Below are positions 1 through 9,915 of a stretch of 64,000 nucleotides of DNA, piece after piece. The stretch covers positions 121,585 through 185,584 of the forward strand of contig JADBYT010000026.1 in assembly GCA_020402865.1 (NCBI GenBank). Reading direction: 5' to 3'. Position numbers and translations under genes: made by a program. Positions within the stretch are counted from its first letter, which is position 1. Every line of letters starts with the position of its first letter. The stretch is from Bacteroidota bacterium. GTDB lineage: Bacteria > Bacteroidota > Bacteroidia > Palsa-965. Below the pieces are notes generated by a model that saw only the letters and a list, made by a program, of their open reading frames with translations, had not been told where the DNA came from and ran no database searches.

Positions 1-3000
1 GCTTCGTTGCAATCGTTCGAGGCGATGTTCACCACAGCAGTGTGCAGGCCGTTGAACGAAGGATTAAACGTAATGCTGAACGTTGAGCTTCCTGATCCGG
101 CAATTGAAGTAGCCGGCGAAGATGTTACGGTAAAGTCAGCTGCATTTGTTCCGGTAATGGTTACACCTGAAATGCTAAGCGGGCTATTGCCTGTATTTTG
201 AATTGTAAATGTGCTTGAAATTACACCCGCGCAAACCGACTGTGTGCCAAAGCTGGTAGAATCGGCCGCTGATGTGGTGGTGCTGCCGTTTGCAATGTTT
301 ACACTGTTGCCCTGCACGTTTATTTCGCGCGGTGTGCCAAACTCATCGGCACCAATGTCGGGCGAACAGAGATCACGTGTATTGCAGTCAATATCGCTCG
401 TTACCGAAGCAATTACCACACCCTGATCTTCAAGCAGCGGATTGCTTCCGGCTACAAGGTGTAAATCGGTAGTGGATACAAAGGTGGGCAGTACGCTGGC
501 ACTGTTCAGGTCGCGGCCGGTTTCTGTTTGCCAGTTGCTCAGTGCAGTGTGTGTGGTGCCAGCCGCAAGACCGTTTGTACGACCGATTACGGCGCTGGTG
601 CCGCTCACGAAAATATCGTTGTTGCTGCTTACCAGGTTGGCGTAGTTGCCTGTGGTTGAAGTATAGGCCAGACCAATGCCGGTGTTGCCGTTGAAACCGT
701 TGCTTCCGGCGCAAACTAAAATGTTGTTGCGGATATCAACCGGCGGTGTGCTGCCATTAATGCCAATGGCCATGTTGGGCTGCGATGCGCCGGTTAAGGT
801 AGCGCCGCTCACCACTACTGTGTTGTTAAATACATTAAACTGACCGGTACCGCCACCGTAGTAAATACCGCAGGCAAAGTCGCCGGCAGTACCGTTGGCA
901 AACACGCGGTTAATCATGTTGTTGGTTACAGTGGTTGTTCCGGTTGATGTGGCCGACACAAGAATCCCCACAGCCGAGAACGTATTGGTTTGTACCACAC
1001 CATTAATATTGTTGCCCGAAATAATGGCATTAATGGTTTCGGCACCAACTGTTACTGAGTTGGCCGCTGCATTGTTGCCCACTGCAATGGCAATCTGGTC
1101 GGTAGAGGTAGCGTTGTTCAGGTTGCCGATGTTGTTGCCCTGAATCGACGGGCCATCTTCAAACAACGACATGATACCTATGCGGCCGATAATAAATGTA
1201 CCGTTTGAATCGAGTTCGTTCAAATGGTAAATATTACTGCTGCTGCGTGTGGTGGCTGAAGAGCCGGCATTGAAAATACCAACCTGTGCGCGCAGCACCT
1301 CGTTGTTTACAATCTGGTTGTTGTTGTTGCCGTTTGCACCAGCGCCGCTGCCAATTGCCGGACCGCTGATGTTGATGGCTACACCCGTGGTAAGGCTTCC
1401 GTTGCCCTGAATAATGCTGTTCATTAAACGGTTGTTGGTAGCTGCATCGCCACCGGCGGAAGTGTTAAGCGACACAACTGCGCTTGCCGTTGAGGTGTTG
1501 GTGTTTTCAATAATCAGGTTGCGGCTGGCCTGTACGCGCGGACAAAGGCTGTTGATGGTAGTGCCGTTGGTTCCGTCAATAGTTACATTGTCAGCACCAT
1601 TCAAAATAATCATTGCGGTGGCGCTTGAGCCGGAGAATGTTGACGTAACGCCTGTGGCCGGTTTAATGGTAAGTGTGTTTACCGCACTTGAAAACGCATT
1701 GGCGTTGATGGTTATCGGATACGTTTCTGTGGTGTAGGCAGCGTCGATGAGACTAAACAACACCGGGCCGCCGATACAACTGTTGTTGTACGCGTTTACC
1801 GCAGCGGTGAGTGTGGGATAGTTACCGGTAGTGCCAACAGTATAGGTACCGCTTAATGTGAACGAAATTGGATAAGATGAAGGTGTGGTGGGAGGTGTGG
1901 TAACCGTGTTTACGTTTGTGGCTACCAGGCCTGCTGATGGATTTGCTCCAATGTTGGGTGTAGGTGCAACCACATCCTGCGCAATAATGAAGTACGAAAC
2001 CACATCGCCTTGTGTGAGACCACCCATCTGAAATGCATTGATCGGAAACGACCATGTGCCGTTTTGTGCTGTGCCGGTTACCAATGTGCCCGGATTTGAT
2101 ACATAAGCATTTGCGTTTTTGCGGAAGTAAATGCGCGGACGCAATGTTCCTGCTACGGGCACACCGCTGAGGTCGAGAATAGTGGCGGTAACTGTGCGCG
2201 CACTGCTGTCGCATATATAACCGAGCGGAGTGAAAGTAATTTGCGGACCGAGAATATCAAGCGGAACACCATCAAATTCATCGGCACCGATATCGGGCAG
2301 AAATGCACCACCGTTTACCGAAGCTACCGGACCCGGACGGGTTTGGTTGTCGAAGTCGGTGGTGAAACTGGCAATGGTTTGTCCGTTTGACTCGATGAGT
2401 GTGGGAGTGATGCCCATGTTGAGGTGAAGATCACCGCCCGGAGCATTAATGTAGTTTACGGTAATACCCGAAAAGCTGTTGACATCAGAAAGCGAAGCAG
2501 CCTGCCAGCCGGCAAAGGTTTGTGCGCCTGTCCACCAGCCAATGGTTGCCGCGTTTGCATTGAGCACGTTGTTGTTGGAGGCATTGGCCGGCCATCCGGT
2601 TGCCGATGATGCTGCTGCACCAAAGTTGTTGGCAATGGCAAAATGCTGGCCGGTGCCGCCTGTGCGGGTGTTGGTGATAAGGTTATTGCGAATGTCAACA
2701 GTTACCACGCGTGCAATTGTAGAGAAATCAGTACGCGCAATGCCAAAACTAGGTTGCGCACCTGCTGCTGCTGTGCCTTCGATGTTGACGGTGTTGAAAT
2801 AGATGCGGTCAAGCGGATCGGGTGTGGAACCATGGTTACACATGATACCGATAATGGCCGAGTTGGTGGTTTGACCATTGCCCAGCGAAATCATGTTGTT
2901 TACGATATTCACCTGCGTAGTGCCCGAACGGATTACAATACCGGCAATAATGCTGGGTGCTGTAACCGTGGTGGATGTACCGGCATTTGAAAGGTTGAAA

Positions 3001-4730
3001 ATGCGGTTGTTTGAAACGGTGGGGTTTGTGGCATTACCAATTGCTATACCTACCACAAAGCTTCCGTTTGTTCCCGTATTGATATTTGAGATGTTGGAAA
3101 TAATGTTTCCGGAAATTACCGAGTTGGTAGTTACCCCCAACTGAATGCCCTGCGCACCGGTATTGCCGTTTGCGATTGATGTATTCGCCGCATTGCTAAC
3201 CAGGTTGGAAATAGAGTTATTGGTGATGGTATATGTGGATCCGTTACCTGAAGCTGCAGCAGTAGTAATACCGCGAACAAAACCACCGGTTCCTGTACCG
3301 TAAGAAGCAAGGTTGCGGATGATGTTGTTGTTTAATGTAGCTGTAGCCGATGTGCTTGGCATGGCAATACCTGTAACCAGCGAGTTGCCTGTGGTTAATC
3401 CCAGCGTGCCGCCACGGATGTTATCGGCAGTGGTGTTGCCAATAATGTTGTTACTGATGTTGATTGAAGTAGCAATTGCCGAAACGTTGATGCCGGTTAC
3501 ACTACCCGCAACCGTAGCCGTAACACCCGAACAGGTAATAGCGCCGAATGTGTTGTTTTGAATAACAACCGTGCCTGATGTTTGTGAGTTTATGCCCACT
3601 ACCAGGCCGCCGGTTGTGGTAGAAGTAGCAACAATTGAACCCGTGCCGGTTGGTGAACCGAATACGTTAGCAACAGCTGTGCCCACGTTGGCTGATGTAG
3701 TACCAAGCAGGTTAATCCCGCAAAGGATACCGTTTGTAGTGGTGGCACCACTCGATGTGTTAAGCGAAATGGCTGTAACTGTATTTCCCTGTACTGATGA
3801 TGCAGGTGTACTGCCCGCATTAAGTTCAATAGCAATAAAGCGAGTGGCAATTGTACCGGCCATTGTATAAACACCTGTATTTGTAGGTGCTGCATAACCT
3901 ATTGTATTGCCCGTAACAATATGATTTGATCCCGAACCAAGCGCAAGTGCTTTATGGGTGTTGGCTGTGGTATAGGTGCGCAATGCGGTTTGATAAAAAC
4001 GGTTGTTGGTTACCGTCCAGTCTGTATTGCCTGCAACGGCAAGAATACCACCCGATGCCGCAGTAGCACTGAAGAAGTTGCTGATACGGCAGTTGTTTAC
4101 CGTAATCTGGCTGTTCTCCTGTCCGCTCACTGCCGTACCTTGCGAATAAATGTGGTTTACCGGAAAGAAGCCCGCACTTTCCTCAAATGTTACCGCATCA
4201 AAAAGCAGCGAGTCATTACCAAGTGAAGTGCCGGTGAAAATAAGAACGGTGCCTGAGGTAATAGTAGAGTTGGCACCACGCAGCGTAAGGTTCTGCAGTG
4301 AAATTATACGCGCATCATTTACGTACTGCACCGTTGAAGCACTGGTAGCATTGCTGTTGTCTATGATCAGCGAGTTGCCTCCGGTGTTCAAGCCATTCAC
4401 CACTACGCGGTCGGCTCCGTCGAAATTAATGAGCGGCCCGACAATATTACCCGCAATTGTGCGTGCTCCACCACCGGCTGGCAGCACGGTAAGGCTGTTC
4501 CACGCACCGCTGTTGAGCACTGCTGTAGCCGGCTCTGTGGTACTACCTACAATACTTACTAGAATGTTGGCTCCGGTTTGTGAGGCCGCATTAATGGCTG
4601 AAAATGCACCGCCCAGTGTAGGGTAGGTGCCGTTTCCGGTCACAGCACCCGTTACATTTACATTCTGCGCATACAATGAACCCGTAAAGAGAACAAATGC
4701 ACTTGCAAGTTGCAGGGTAATTTTTTTCAT
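1..4730 (-). CDS. Giant secreted beta-helix protein, C-terminus beyond window start
   Basis: An open frame runs without a stop from ATG at 4730 to the window edge, giving at least 1576 residues. It opens with a signal peptide (MKKITLQLASAFVLFTGSLYA, cleaved after YAQ). The body is low-complexity, rich in N, T, S, G and V, with many short 'NNxI/ISNN/GNTI' turns typical of right-handed parallel beta-helix (NosD-like) folds. Two helix blocks each end in the motif PDIGADEF, near residues 815 and 1460. After the second comes a domain with 'PLSISGVTITGTNAADF' and 'FNPSFNGLHTA', the pattern of the choice-of-anchor D / ASPM-SPD2-hydin fold. Inference: a cell-surface or secreted adhesin-like protein, probably with a T9SS sorting domain beyond the edge. 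The N-terminal half and the fold type are well supported; the ligand is unknown. Confidence 0.85.
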   Translation of the reverse strand, partial: MKKITLQLASAFVLFTGSLYAQNVNVTGAVTGNGTYPTLGGAFSAINAASQTGANILVSIVGSTTEPATAVLNSGAWNSLTVLPAGGGARTIAGNIVGPLINFDGADRVVVNGLNTGGNSLIIDNSNATSASTVQYVNDARIISLQNLTLRGANSTITSGTVLIFTGTSLGNDSLLFDAVTFEESAGFFPVNHIYSQGTAVSGQENSQITVNNCRISNFFSATAASGGILAVAGNTDWTVTNNRFYQTALRTYTTANTHKALALGSGSNHIVTGNTIGYAAPTNTGVYTMAGTIATRFIAIELNAGSTPASSVQGNTVTAISLNTSSGATTTNGILCGINLLGTTSANVGTAVANVFGSPTGTGSIVATSTTTGGLVVGINSQTSGTVVIQNNTFGAITCSGVTATVAGSVTGINVSAIATSINISNNIIGNTTADNIRGGTLGLTTGNSLVTGIAMPSTSATATLNNNIIRNLASYGTGTGGFVRGITTAAASGNGSTYTITNNSISNLVSNAANTSIANGNTGAQGIQLGVTTNSVISGNIISNISNINTGTNGSFVVGIAIGNATNPTVSNNRIFNLSNAGTSTTVTAPSIIAGIVIRSGTTQVNIVNNMISLGNGQTTNSAIIGIMCNHGSTPDPLDRIYFNTVNIEGTAAAGAQPSFGIARTDFSTIARVVTVDIRNNLITNTRTGGTGQHFAIANNFGAAASSATGWPANASNNNVLNANAATIGWWTGAQTFAGWQAASLSDVNSFSGITVNYINAPGGDLHLNMGITPTLIESNGQTIASFTTDFDNQTRPGPVASVNGGAFLPDIGADEFDGVPLDILGPQITFTPLGYICDSSARTVTATILDLSGVPVAGTLRPRIYFRKNANAYVSNPGTLVTGTAQNGTWSFPINAFQMGGLTQGDVVSYFIIAQDVVAPTPNIGANPSAGLVATNVNTVTTPPTTPSSYPISFTLSGTYTVGTTGNYPTLTAAVNAYNNSCIGGPVLFSLIDAAYTTETYPITINANAFSSAVNTLTIKPATGVTSTFSGSSATAMIILNGADNVTIDGTNGTTINSLCPRVQASRNLIIENTNTSTASAVVSLNTSAGGDAATNNRLMNSIIQGNGSLTTGVAINISGPAIGSGAGANGNNNNQIVNNEVLRAQVGIFNAGSSATTRSSSNIYHLNELDSNGTFIIGRIGIMSLFEDGPSIQGNNIGNLNNATSTDQIAIAVGNNAAANSVTVGAETINAIISGNNINGVVQTNTFSAVGILVSATSTGTTTVTNNMINRVFANGTAGDFACGIYYGGGTGQFNVFNNTVVVSGATLTGASQPNMAIGINGSTPPVDIRNNILVCAGSNGFNGNTGIGLAYTSTTGNYANLVSSNNDIFVSGTSAVIGRTNGLAAGTTHTALSNWQTETGRDLNSASVLPTFVSTTDLHLVAGSNPLLEDQGVVIASVTSDIDCNTRDLCSPDIGADEFGTPREINVQGNSVNIANGSTTTSAADSTSFGTQSVCAGVISSTFTIQNTGNSPLSISGVTITGTNAADFTVTSSPATSIAGSGSSTFSITFNPSFNGLHTAVVNIASNDCNE

Positions 4731-4855
4731 GTGTATATGGTTAAATGAGTTTTGTAGTGTAAAAATCGACAAATTCCGGCAATACAGAAGCAGCCTAAAC
4801 GGTTTTAATGTCCGAAAAGTTGTTTTTACAGAGATTTGCCGAACAAAACGGTGAT

Positions 4856-4897
4856 AAAAAAACTGCTGCGTAAATTGATTACGCAGCAGTTTTTTTT
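4856..4897 (-). terminator. Rho-independent terminator of the 662-aa T9SS protein gene
   Basis: Perfect 13-bp stem (4861-4873 with 4879-4891) and a 5-nt loop. It is flanked by an A run on one side and a T run on the other, so it could work in both directions. It lies directly after the stop codon at 4896-4898 of the minus-strand gene, which is the transcript it most likely ends. Confidence 0.85.
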
Positions 4898-6884
4898 AAT
4901 TGATAATGAACCGCGACAGCTGTTCGCCGCTTGGGCTGCTGAGCCTTAGTACATACATTCCGGCTCCTTCGGTGGTAAGGTCAACCAAACGTACTGTAGT
5001 TCCGCTGAAACTGTTGAGCTGTTCATTCCATACCAGCTGCCCGTTAATATTATATACAGAAAGTGTATAGTTATCGCGCATTGACGCATGAAACTGAACT
5101 GAGAAAATTCCTTCCGACGGATTCGGTACAAGCAACAGCGATGTGGTTTCGGTAAGGTTATTTTGTGTTCCGGTTGTAATCGTCAAATCAGTAGCCACTA
5201 ATGTATCATTGATTAGATTTACCGAAATCTGGTTTTCCTGATTGTCGATTACACGAACACGGCTCAGCGTAATTGGAACAAGCATCGTATTTCCTGTTGC
5301 CAGTAATGCTGAAGTTGTGCTGAACGGAATTGTACACAGCAGGCCGCTTCCGCTGATGTTGTTTTGTGTAATGCGAGTTACGGCCACATCAAGCTGGCCA
5401 TATCCGCTCCGCAAAACTTTCACACCCATAATGTTGAAGTTAGGTGTGCCCAGCATTGATCCGGTGAGCGAAAGTGCCAGTGAATTTTCATCCACATAAG
5501 TGGGGTCAAAATTGATGGTGAATGCAATTCCATAAACATTGTTTGCCTGAATCGCTGATGTGCCAAGCCGTATCTGCATTGCGCCTGCTGTGCTGGGTTG
5601 CATGGTATCCTGCACAAGCTGAATGCGCAGATCGGGAACGTTCACTGAATAAACCGGTGCTGCAAGTCTGTTGTTGTGAACGTATCCGTAATTCAGAATT
5701 ACAGCATTGGTATCGTTCAGTGTGATAAAGCTGTTGCCATCGCAGTCAACATGCTTGTGATTGACACCGCTGGGTGTTGATGTGGCCCAATTCGGCGAAG
5801 GTTGTCCGTACCAAAGCTGAGAAGCAGAAGGCCGCACGGTTCCGATACTGCCGTTGGCCACGCCAATGGTAAGAATATCAAAGTTGTCGGCAGTGCCGTC
5901 GTCATTGGCATCGCCCGGCCACACATAATCGCACGAATCATCAAGAATAATAATTTCAGTATCCGTACATCCTGTAGCATCGGTAAGCGTAACTGTAAAC
6001 GGTCCCGACGGAAGGTTAATGAAAGGCGGATTATACGTTGTTGGTGGCGGTCCGCTGTTGGCCACCAGTGTATAAGGCGGAGTTCCGCCTGCGGAGTTTA
6101 CATTGATTACTCCCGAGGCTCCGTTACAGGTTGACGGAATGGTACTTGTTACTGTAACTGTTGGTGTTGGCGCAACTGTAACTGTAACAACAGCAGTTGT
6201 TGTGTAATTCAATGTTGCATCCACACAGGTAAGTGTGTATGTGGTGGTAGCTGTTGGCGATGCAATAACATTTGGCCCTGTAGCCGACGAAAGGCTGGCT
6301 GCCGGTGCCCATGTATAGTTGATGGTTGATGCATTGCAGGTTCCGGTTGTTGTACCGATCAGGTTGATGCTTCCGCTGCCGCAGATCAATGCTGAACCGG
6401 GTGAAATGCTTGCCACAAATGCACTCGGCGGCGGCGGACTACCCGGAACAACAAAGGATATCGGTTGTGTCCACGGACCGGTACTGCCTCCGGGACCGGT
6501 AGAATGCTCGCGGGCACGGAGGTAGTAAGTACCACCGGGGCATAAATTGGCAAATGCAATTTCAACAGGGAAATAGGGTTCAACTAAACAATAATCAGGA
6601 ACACTCAGCGAATCGCGGTAAAACGGATAGGTATTCCAGAGCGGACTGTTGTTTGCCGGGGTGATACTGGTAAAACCATTGCTTAATTGTGATACTTCAA
6701 CCTCCATGTAGTAAGGTCCGCATCCGCACGTAGCCGGGTCGGATGAGCCGTTTACCAAAATTTGTGTAGTGTTGCTGGTTACCGTAACATTGAGTAACGG
6801 CAAGGCATGGCAAGCTTTTGCTTCACGCGCTCCAATAAAAAGGAACAGCAAAATTGCTAAGAGGAGGGGTAATTGTTTTTTCAT
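4896..6884 (-). CDS. T9SS-sorted secreted protein with dockerin-like repeats
   Basis: 662 aa. The start is taken at ATG 6884, where a good signal peptide begins (MKKQLPLLLAILLFLFIGA); an upstream in-frame extension lacks one. The N-terminal half has fibronectin/Ig-like beta-rich segments, including a SprB-like 'GTPPYTL...DATGC' repeat near residue 290. Next comes a pair of calcium-loop-like segments (GDANDDGTADNFD and DCDGNSFITLNDTN) that resemble dockerin or EF-type loops. The last 80 residues (LLLVPNPSEGIFSV to SRFIIN) form a T9SS type A sorting domain, which directs export across the outer membrane. Function beyond being a surface or secreted protein is not recognisable. It is monocistronic, with terminators on both sides. 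Confidence 0.85.
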   Translation of the reverse strand: MKKQLPLLLAILLFLFIGAREAKACHALPLLNVTVTSNTTQILVNGSSDPATCGCGPYYMEVEVSQLSNGFTSITPANNSPLWNTYPFYRDSLSVPDYCLVEPYFPVEIAFANLCPGGTYYLRAREHSTGPGGSTGPWTQPISFVVPGSPPPPSAFVASISPGSALICGSGSINLIGTTTGTCNASTINYTWAPAASLSSATGPNVIASPTATTTYTLTCVDATLNYTTTAVVTVTVAPTPTVTVTSTIPSTCNGASGVINVNSAGGTPPYTLVANSGPPPTTYNPPFINLPSGPFTVTLTDATGCTDTEIIILDDSCDYVWPGDANDDGTADNFDILTIGVANGSIGTVRPSASQLWYGQPSPNWATSTPSGVNHKHVDCDGNSFITLNDTNAVILNYGYVHNNRLAAPVYSVNVPDLRIQLVQDTMQPSTAGAMQIRLGTSAIQANNVYGIAFTINFDPTYVDENSLALSLTGSMLGTPNFNIMGVKVLRSGYGQLDVAVTRITQNNISGSGLLCTIPFSTTSALLATGNTMLVPITLSRVRVIDNQENQISVNLINDTLVATDLTITTGTQNNLTETTSLLLVPNPSEGIFSVQFHASMRDNYTLSVYNINGQLVWNEQLNSFSGTTVRLVDLTTEGAGMYVLRLSSPSGEQLSRFIIN

Positions 6885-6935
6885 GACGGGGTATTGTGTT
6901 TGCAATTGCAATTTACACCCATTATTAATCTGCAC

Positions 6936-6977
6936 AAAAAAACTGCGGCCAAAAATCAACTGATTTCTGGCCGCAGT
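6936..6977 (-). terminator. Rho-independent terminator of the S9 peptidase gene
   Basis: 17-bp stem with one mismatch (6942-6958 with 6961-6977). On the minus strand it is followed by seven T. It lies 22 bases past the stop of the peptidase gene at 6999. Confidence 0.85.
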
Positions 6978-6998
6978 ACTAATTTCAAAACATCAAAA

Positions 6999-9185
6999 TC
7001 AGGTAGATGAAATAATGTAGTTTGCAATTTTTGTTAGCAGATGCACGCGGTCAATACCTGTTACATTATGCAAATGCCCGGGATACATAAAGTAATCGAG
7101 CTGCTTTTTCTTATCCACACAGGCTTTGGTAAACAGCAGGCTGTGCTGCCAAACCACCACATCATCACTGGTGCCGTGTATCATGAGGAGCTTGCCGGTG
7201 AGCTTGTCCGCATTTTCCACGAGGTTTGATTTTTTGTAGCCTTCGGGATTTTGTTGCGGCGTATCCATGTATCGCTCGGTGTACATGATTTCGTAGTAGC
7301 TCCAGTCAATTACCGGACCGCCGGCCACACCGGTTTTAAACAAACCCGCCTTGCGCGTCATAAGCGATGTGGTCATAAAGCCGCCGTAACTCCAGCCATA
7401 TACAGCAAGGCGGTTGGCGTTTATATACGATTTCGTTTTGAGGTATTCCACCCCTTTTTCCTGATCGTCTATTTCGGCCGAGCCAAGATTTCGGAATGTA
7501 GCCTGCTCAAAGTCTTTCCCCCTGTTTTCAGAGCCGCGTCCGTCAACCGTAAATACCACAAAGCCCTGTTGCGCCATGTAGTAAAGAAACATGTCGGTGC
7601 CGCCCAGCCACGAGTTTGTGACCAGCTGTACGTTGGGGCCGTTATACACATACACCAGTGAAGGATATGATTTTGTAGAATCGAAGTTGGCGGGCATAAT
7701 CATGCGGCACCAGAGCGGAGTTTTGTTGTCTGCTGCATTTATTGTAAACAGGCGGATCTGGCAGGCTGAATAGGCTGCAAGCGGATTGGCTGCTCGCAGC
7801 AATGTTTTTACAGCACCGCTTTTTACGTCATTCACCGACTGCACACGCGGCGTGTTTACCGATGAAAAATTGTCAATGTAATGTGTGCCGGCCTTGTTGA
7901 ATACCGCATTGTGTACACCGTCTTCTTTGCTGAGCAGCGTTACTTTTCCGGTAGCCAGTTCGGTTTTATAAATGTGGCGTACAATGCTGCCAAACGGAGC
8001 TGCCTGAAAAAACAGGGTTGTGTTTTTGACATCAAAACCATACACATCAGTTACGATGTAAAGCGGTTCGGGTGTAATGCCTGTGGCCGGAGTAAGGTTG
8101 CGGATCATTTTGCCATCGGTGCCGTAGAGATAAATTGAGTTTGCACCGTCGCGTTCGCTTTGCCAGATGAACTGGTTGGGGTTACCCGGCACAAATTGCA
8201 TGGCGTGCAGGGGCTGTACATATTTTGTATCCTTCTCTTCAAAAAGTGTGGTTTCAAAGGCGCCTGTTTCGGCATTGTAGCGATTCAGTTTCATGTGGTT
8301 CTGATCGCGGTTGAGCACGGCAATGTAGATGCTTTTGTTGTCGGGGCTCCAGGCAATGTTGGTGAGATATTGTTCTTTGGGTTCGCCGGTTTGGATGAAA
8401 ATGGTTTTACCGGTACTCAAGTTATACACACCAAGTGTAACATGGTGGCTTGCTGCGCCGGCCATGGGGTATTTAATCATGGTTGCGGTGGCCGGCTGGT
8501 TGGCGATATTCATTATCGGGTAATCGGTAACCATGGTTTGATCCATGCGGTAAAACGCCAGCAGATTGCCTGAGGGCGACCAGAATATGCCTTTTTCAAT
8601 GCCAAATTCCTCGCGGTGTACGGTGCTGCCGTTTACAATGTTTTTTTCGCTGTCGCTGGTTACGGCTGTGGCGCCGTCGCTGCCGCTTTTAATTACATAC
8701 AAGTTGTTTGCAAGTGTGTAGGCAATATGTCCGCCGGCAGGTGATTCTTCGCTGTAGCCGGCATCTTCGGGGATAGCCGGAGTGAGTTGGGGTTTAGCCT
8801 TACCCGAGCCGAGATCATAGGTAACAAGATAACGTGTCACATGAAACGTAAATGTTTTGGGCGAGGTCCATGTGATCAACGGAAATCTTTTCATACCGCC
8901 AAGTGCTGTAACCTGCAGCGACTGTATTTTCTGGTTCAGTTCGCTGAGTGTGAGTACGGCTTTTGGTAAAGATTTGCCGGAGGCGGCATCAATAAAAAGC
9001 GTTTCTTCGCCGTTGTTAACTTTCACAAAAGCCACGCTGTTGTCGGCATTCCAGGCTAGTTGTTGCAGGCGCTCGGGTGCAAGCGTAGTGCGCTGGCGCA
9101 GCACGGCATCTTCCACAGTAAGCATTTGTTGCTGTGCCGAAATTGAAAGCGGAGCCAGCAGTAAAGCAAAAATCAGGTGTTTCAT
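6999..9185 (-). CDS. Dipeptidyl-peptidase IV-like S9 serine peptidase
   Basis: 728 aa with a signal peptide (MKHLIFALLLAPLSISAQ). Residues about 40-480 form the beta-propeller of the S9B family (DPPIV N-terminal), with 'GIEKGIFWSPSGNLLAFYRMD' as a conserved stretch. Residues about 500-728 are the alpha/beta-hydrolase domain. The nucleophile is Ser599 in GWSYGG, the acid lies in GTSDDVV near residue 672, and the His is in PGHLHN near residue 706. The enzyme should cleave dipeptides (Xaa-Pro or Xaa-Ala) from peptide N-termini in the periplasm or on the surface. Length and all three catalytic elements are intact. It has its own terminator, so it is probably transcribed alone or with the upstream DUF493 and S4 genes. 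Confidence 0.92.
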   Translation of the reverse strand: MKHLIFALLLAPLSISAQQQMLTVEDAVLRQRTTLAPERLQQLAWNADNSVAFVKVNNGEETLFIDAASGKSLPKAVLTLSELNQKIQSLQVTALGGMKRFPLITWTSPKTFTFHVTRYLVTYDLGSGKAKPQLTPAIPEDAGYSEESPAGGHIAYTLANNLYVIKSGSDGATAVTSDSEKNIVNGSTVHREEFGIEKGIFWSPSGNLLAFYRMDQTMVTDYPIMNIANQPATATMIKYPMAGAASHHVTLGVYNLSTGKTIFIQTGEPKEQYLTNIAWSPDNKSIYIAVLNRDQNHMKLNRYNAETGAFETTLFEEKDTKYVQPLHAMQFVPGNPNQFIWQSERDGANSIYLYGTDGKMIRNLTPATGITPEPLYIVTDVYGFDVKNTTLFFQAAPFGSIVRHIYKTELATGKVTLLSKEDGVHNAVFNKAGTHYIDNFSSVNTPRVQSVNDVKSGAVKTLLRAANPLAAYSACQIRLFTINAADNKTPLWCRMIMPANFDSTKSYPSLVYVYNGPNVQLVTNSWLGGTDMFLYYMAQQGFVVFTVDGRGSENRGKDFEQATFRNLGSAEIDDQEKGVEYLKTKSYINANRLAVYGWSYGGFMTTSLMTRKAGLFKTGVAGGPVIDWSYYEIMYTERYMDTPQQNPEGYKKSNLVENADKLTGKLLMIHGTSDDVVVWQHSLLFTKACVDKKKQLDYFMYPGHLHNVTGIDRVHLLTKIANYIISST

Positions 9186-9202
9186 GGTGTTGTAAGGGTA
9201 TG

Positions 9203-9475
9203 TTAGAGGGCAATAATTCCTTCTATGGCCGAAGCCTGCTGATAAACCATCAGTACATCGTCCACACTGAGCATCACCTCGCGGGCGGTAATGCTGGTGT
9301 ATTTTCCGTTCGAAGAAGGCTGACGTTTAATCTCGGCATCGTCGCCGAAAAGACTTTCTACCTGCGCAATTTTTTGGTTGTCGGAAGGCACAATGAATTT
9401 ATACATGTACAGCGAAGGCCATTGAAATTCGCTGAGTTGTTTGCGCAGTGCTTCGTAGTCGGGTTGTTTGTCCAT
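9203..9475 (-). CDS. DUF493 family (YbeD-like) small protein
   Basis: 90 aa from ATG at 9475; the GTG one codon upstream is less likely. The protein begins with 'PDYEALRKQLSEFQWPSLYMYKFIVP' in pieces and contains 'VESLFGDDAEI' and 'SSNGKYTSITA', the usual conserved features of the DUF493/YbeD ferredoxin-like fold. Its molecular role is not established. Its ATG overlaps the stop codon of the upstream S4-domain gene (TGATG), so the two are translationally coupled and probably co-transcribed. Confidence 0.85.
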   Translation of the reverse strand: MDKQPDYEALRKQLSEFQWPSLYMYKFIVPSDNQKIAQVESLFGDDAEIKRQPSSNGKYTSITAREVMLSVDDVLMVYQQASAIEGIIAL

Positions 9476-9846
9476 CACAATAAATCATTCATTTTACGGC
9501 GGTCGCGTTTGGTGGGGCGGCCTTTGGCAGTGTGGAATACCGGCGGGCCAAGCTCCTTGAGATCGGTGAGTTTCTGGTATTCTTCTGCCGGTGTTAAGTC
9601 TTCCATGTATTGCTCCACCAGTTTTGCGCCCACTCTTGCCGGCGGAAATGCAAGCACTTTCACTGTTTTGGTAATTACACTGTATCGGAAGCTGATTACA
9701 TCGCCGGGCTTTAGTTCTTTAGCCGGTTTCAGTATATCGCCGTTCAGCTTAACCTTGCCGCCTTTACATGCGTCGGCCGCGAGTGTCCGGGTTTTGTATA
9801 GCCGCACACTCCAAAGCCATTTGTCCGCACGTTTTGATTCGTTCAT
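9475..9846 (-). CDS. S4-domain RNA-binding protein, Hsp15-like
   Basis: 123 aa. The start is ATG 9846, matching the family N-terminus (NESKRADKWLWSVRLYKTR); a longer frame to 9885 would add residues not seen in relatives. Residues 5-70 form the S4 RNA-binding fold, with 'GGKVKLNGDILKPAKELKPGD' being its conserved loop. The C-terminal tail is basic (KGRPTKRDRRKMN). Hsp15/RqcP-type proteins bind stalled 50S subunits carrying nascent chains, so a role in ribosome rescue is likely by family. A -7-like box TATCTTTA lies at 9862-9869. It is coupled to the DUF493 gene. Confidence 0.88.
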   Translation of the reverse strand: MNESKRADKWLWSVRLYKTRTLAADACKGGKVKLNGDILKPAKELKPGDVISFRYSVITKTVKVLAFPPARVGAKLVEQYMEDLTPAEEYQKLTDLKELGPPVFHTAKGRPTKRDRRKMNDLL

Positions 9847-9915
9847 GGAAATTTTCAACGGTAAAGATAAGTTTCTCCCGCACATCTTGTAAATTCAGCC
9901 TCCCAAACAATACTG

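Noticed and set aside
9134..9892. 252-aa plus-strand frame across the DUF493 and S4 genes
   Set aside because: It lies opposite two well-supported genes and shows no protein-like motif.
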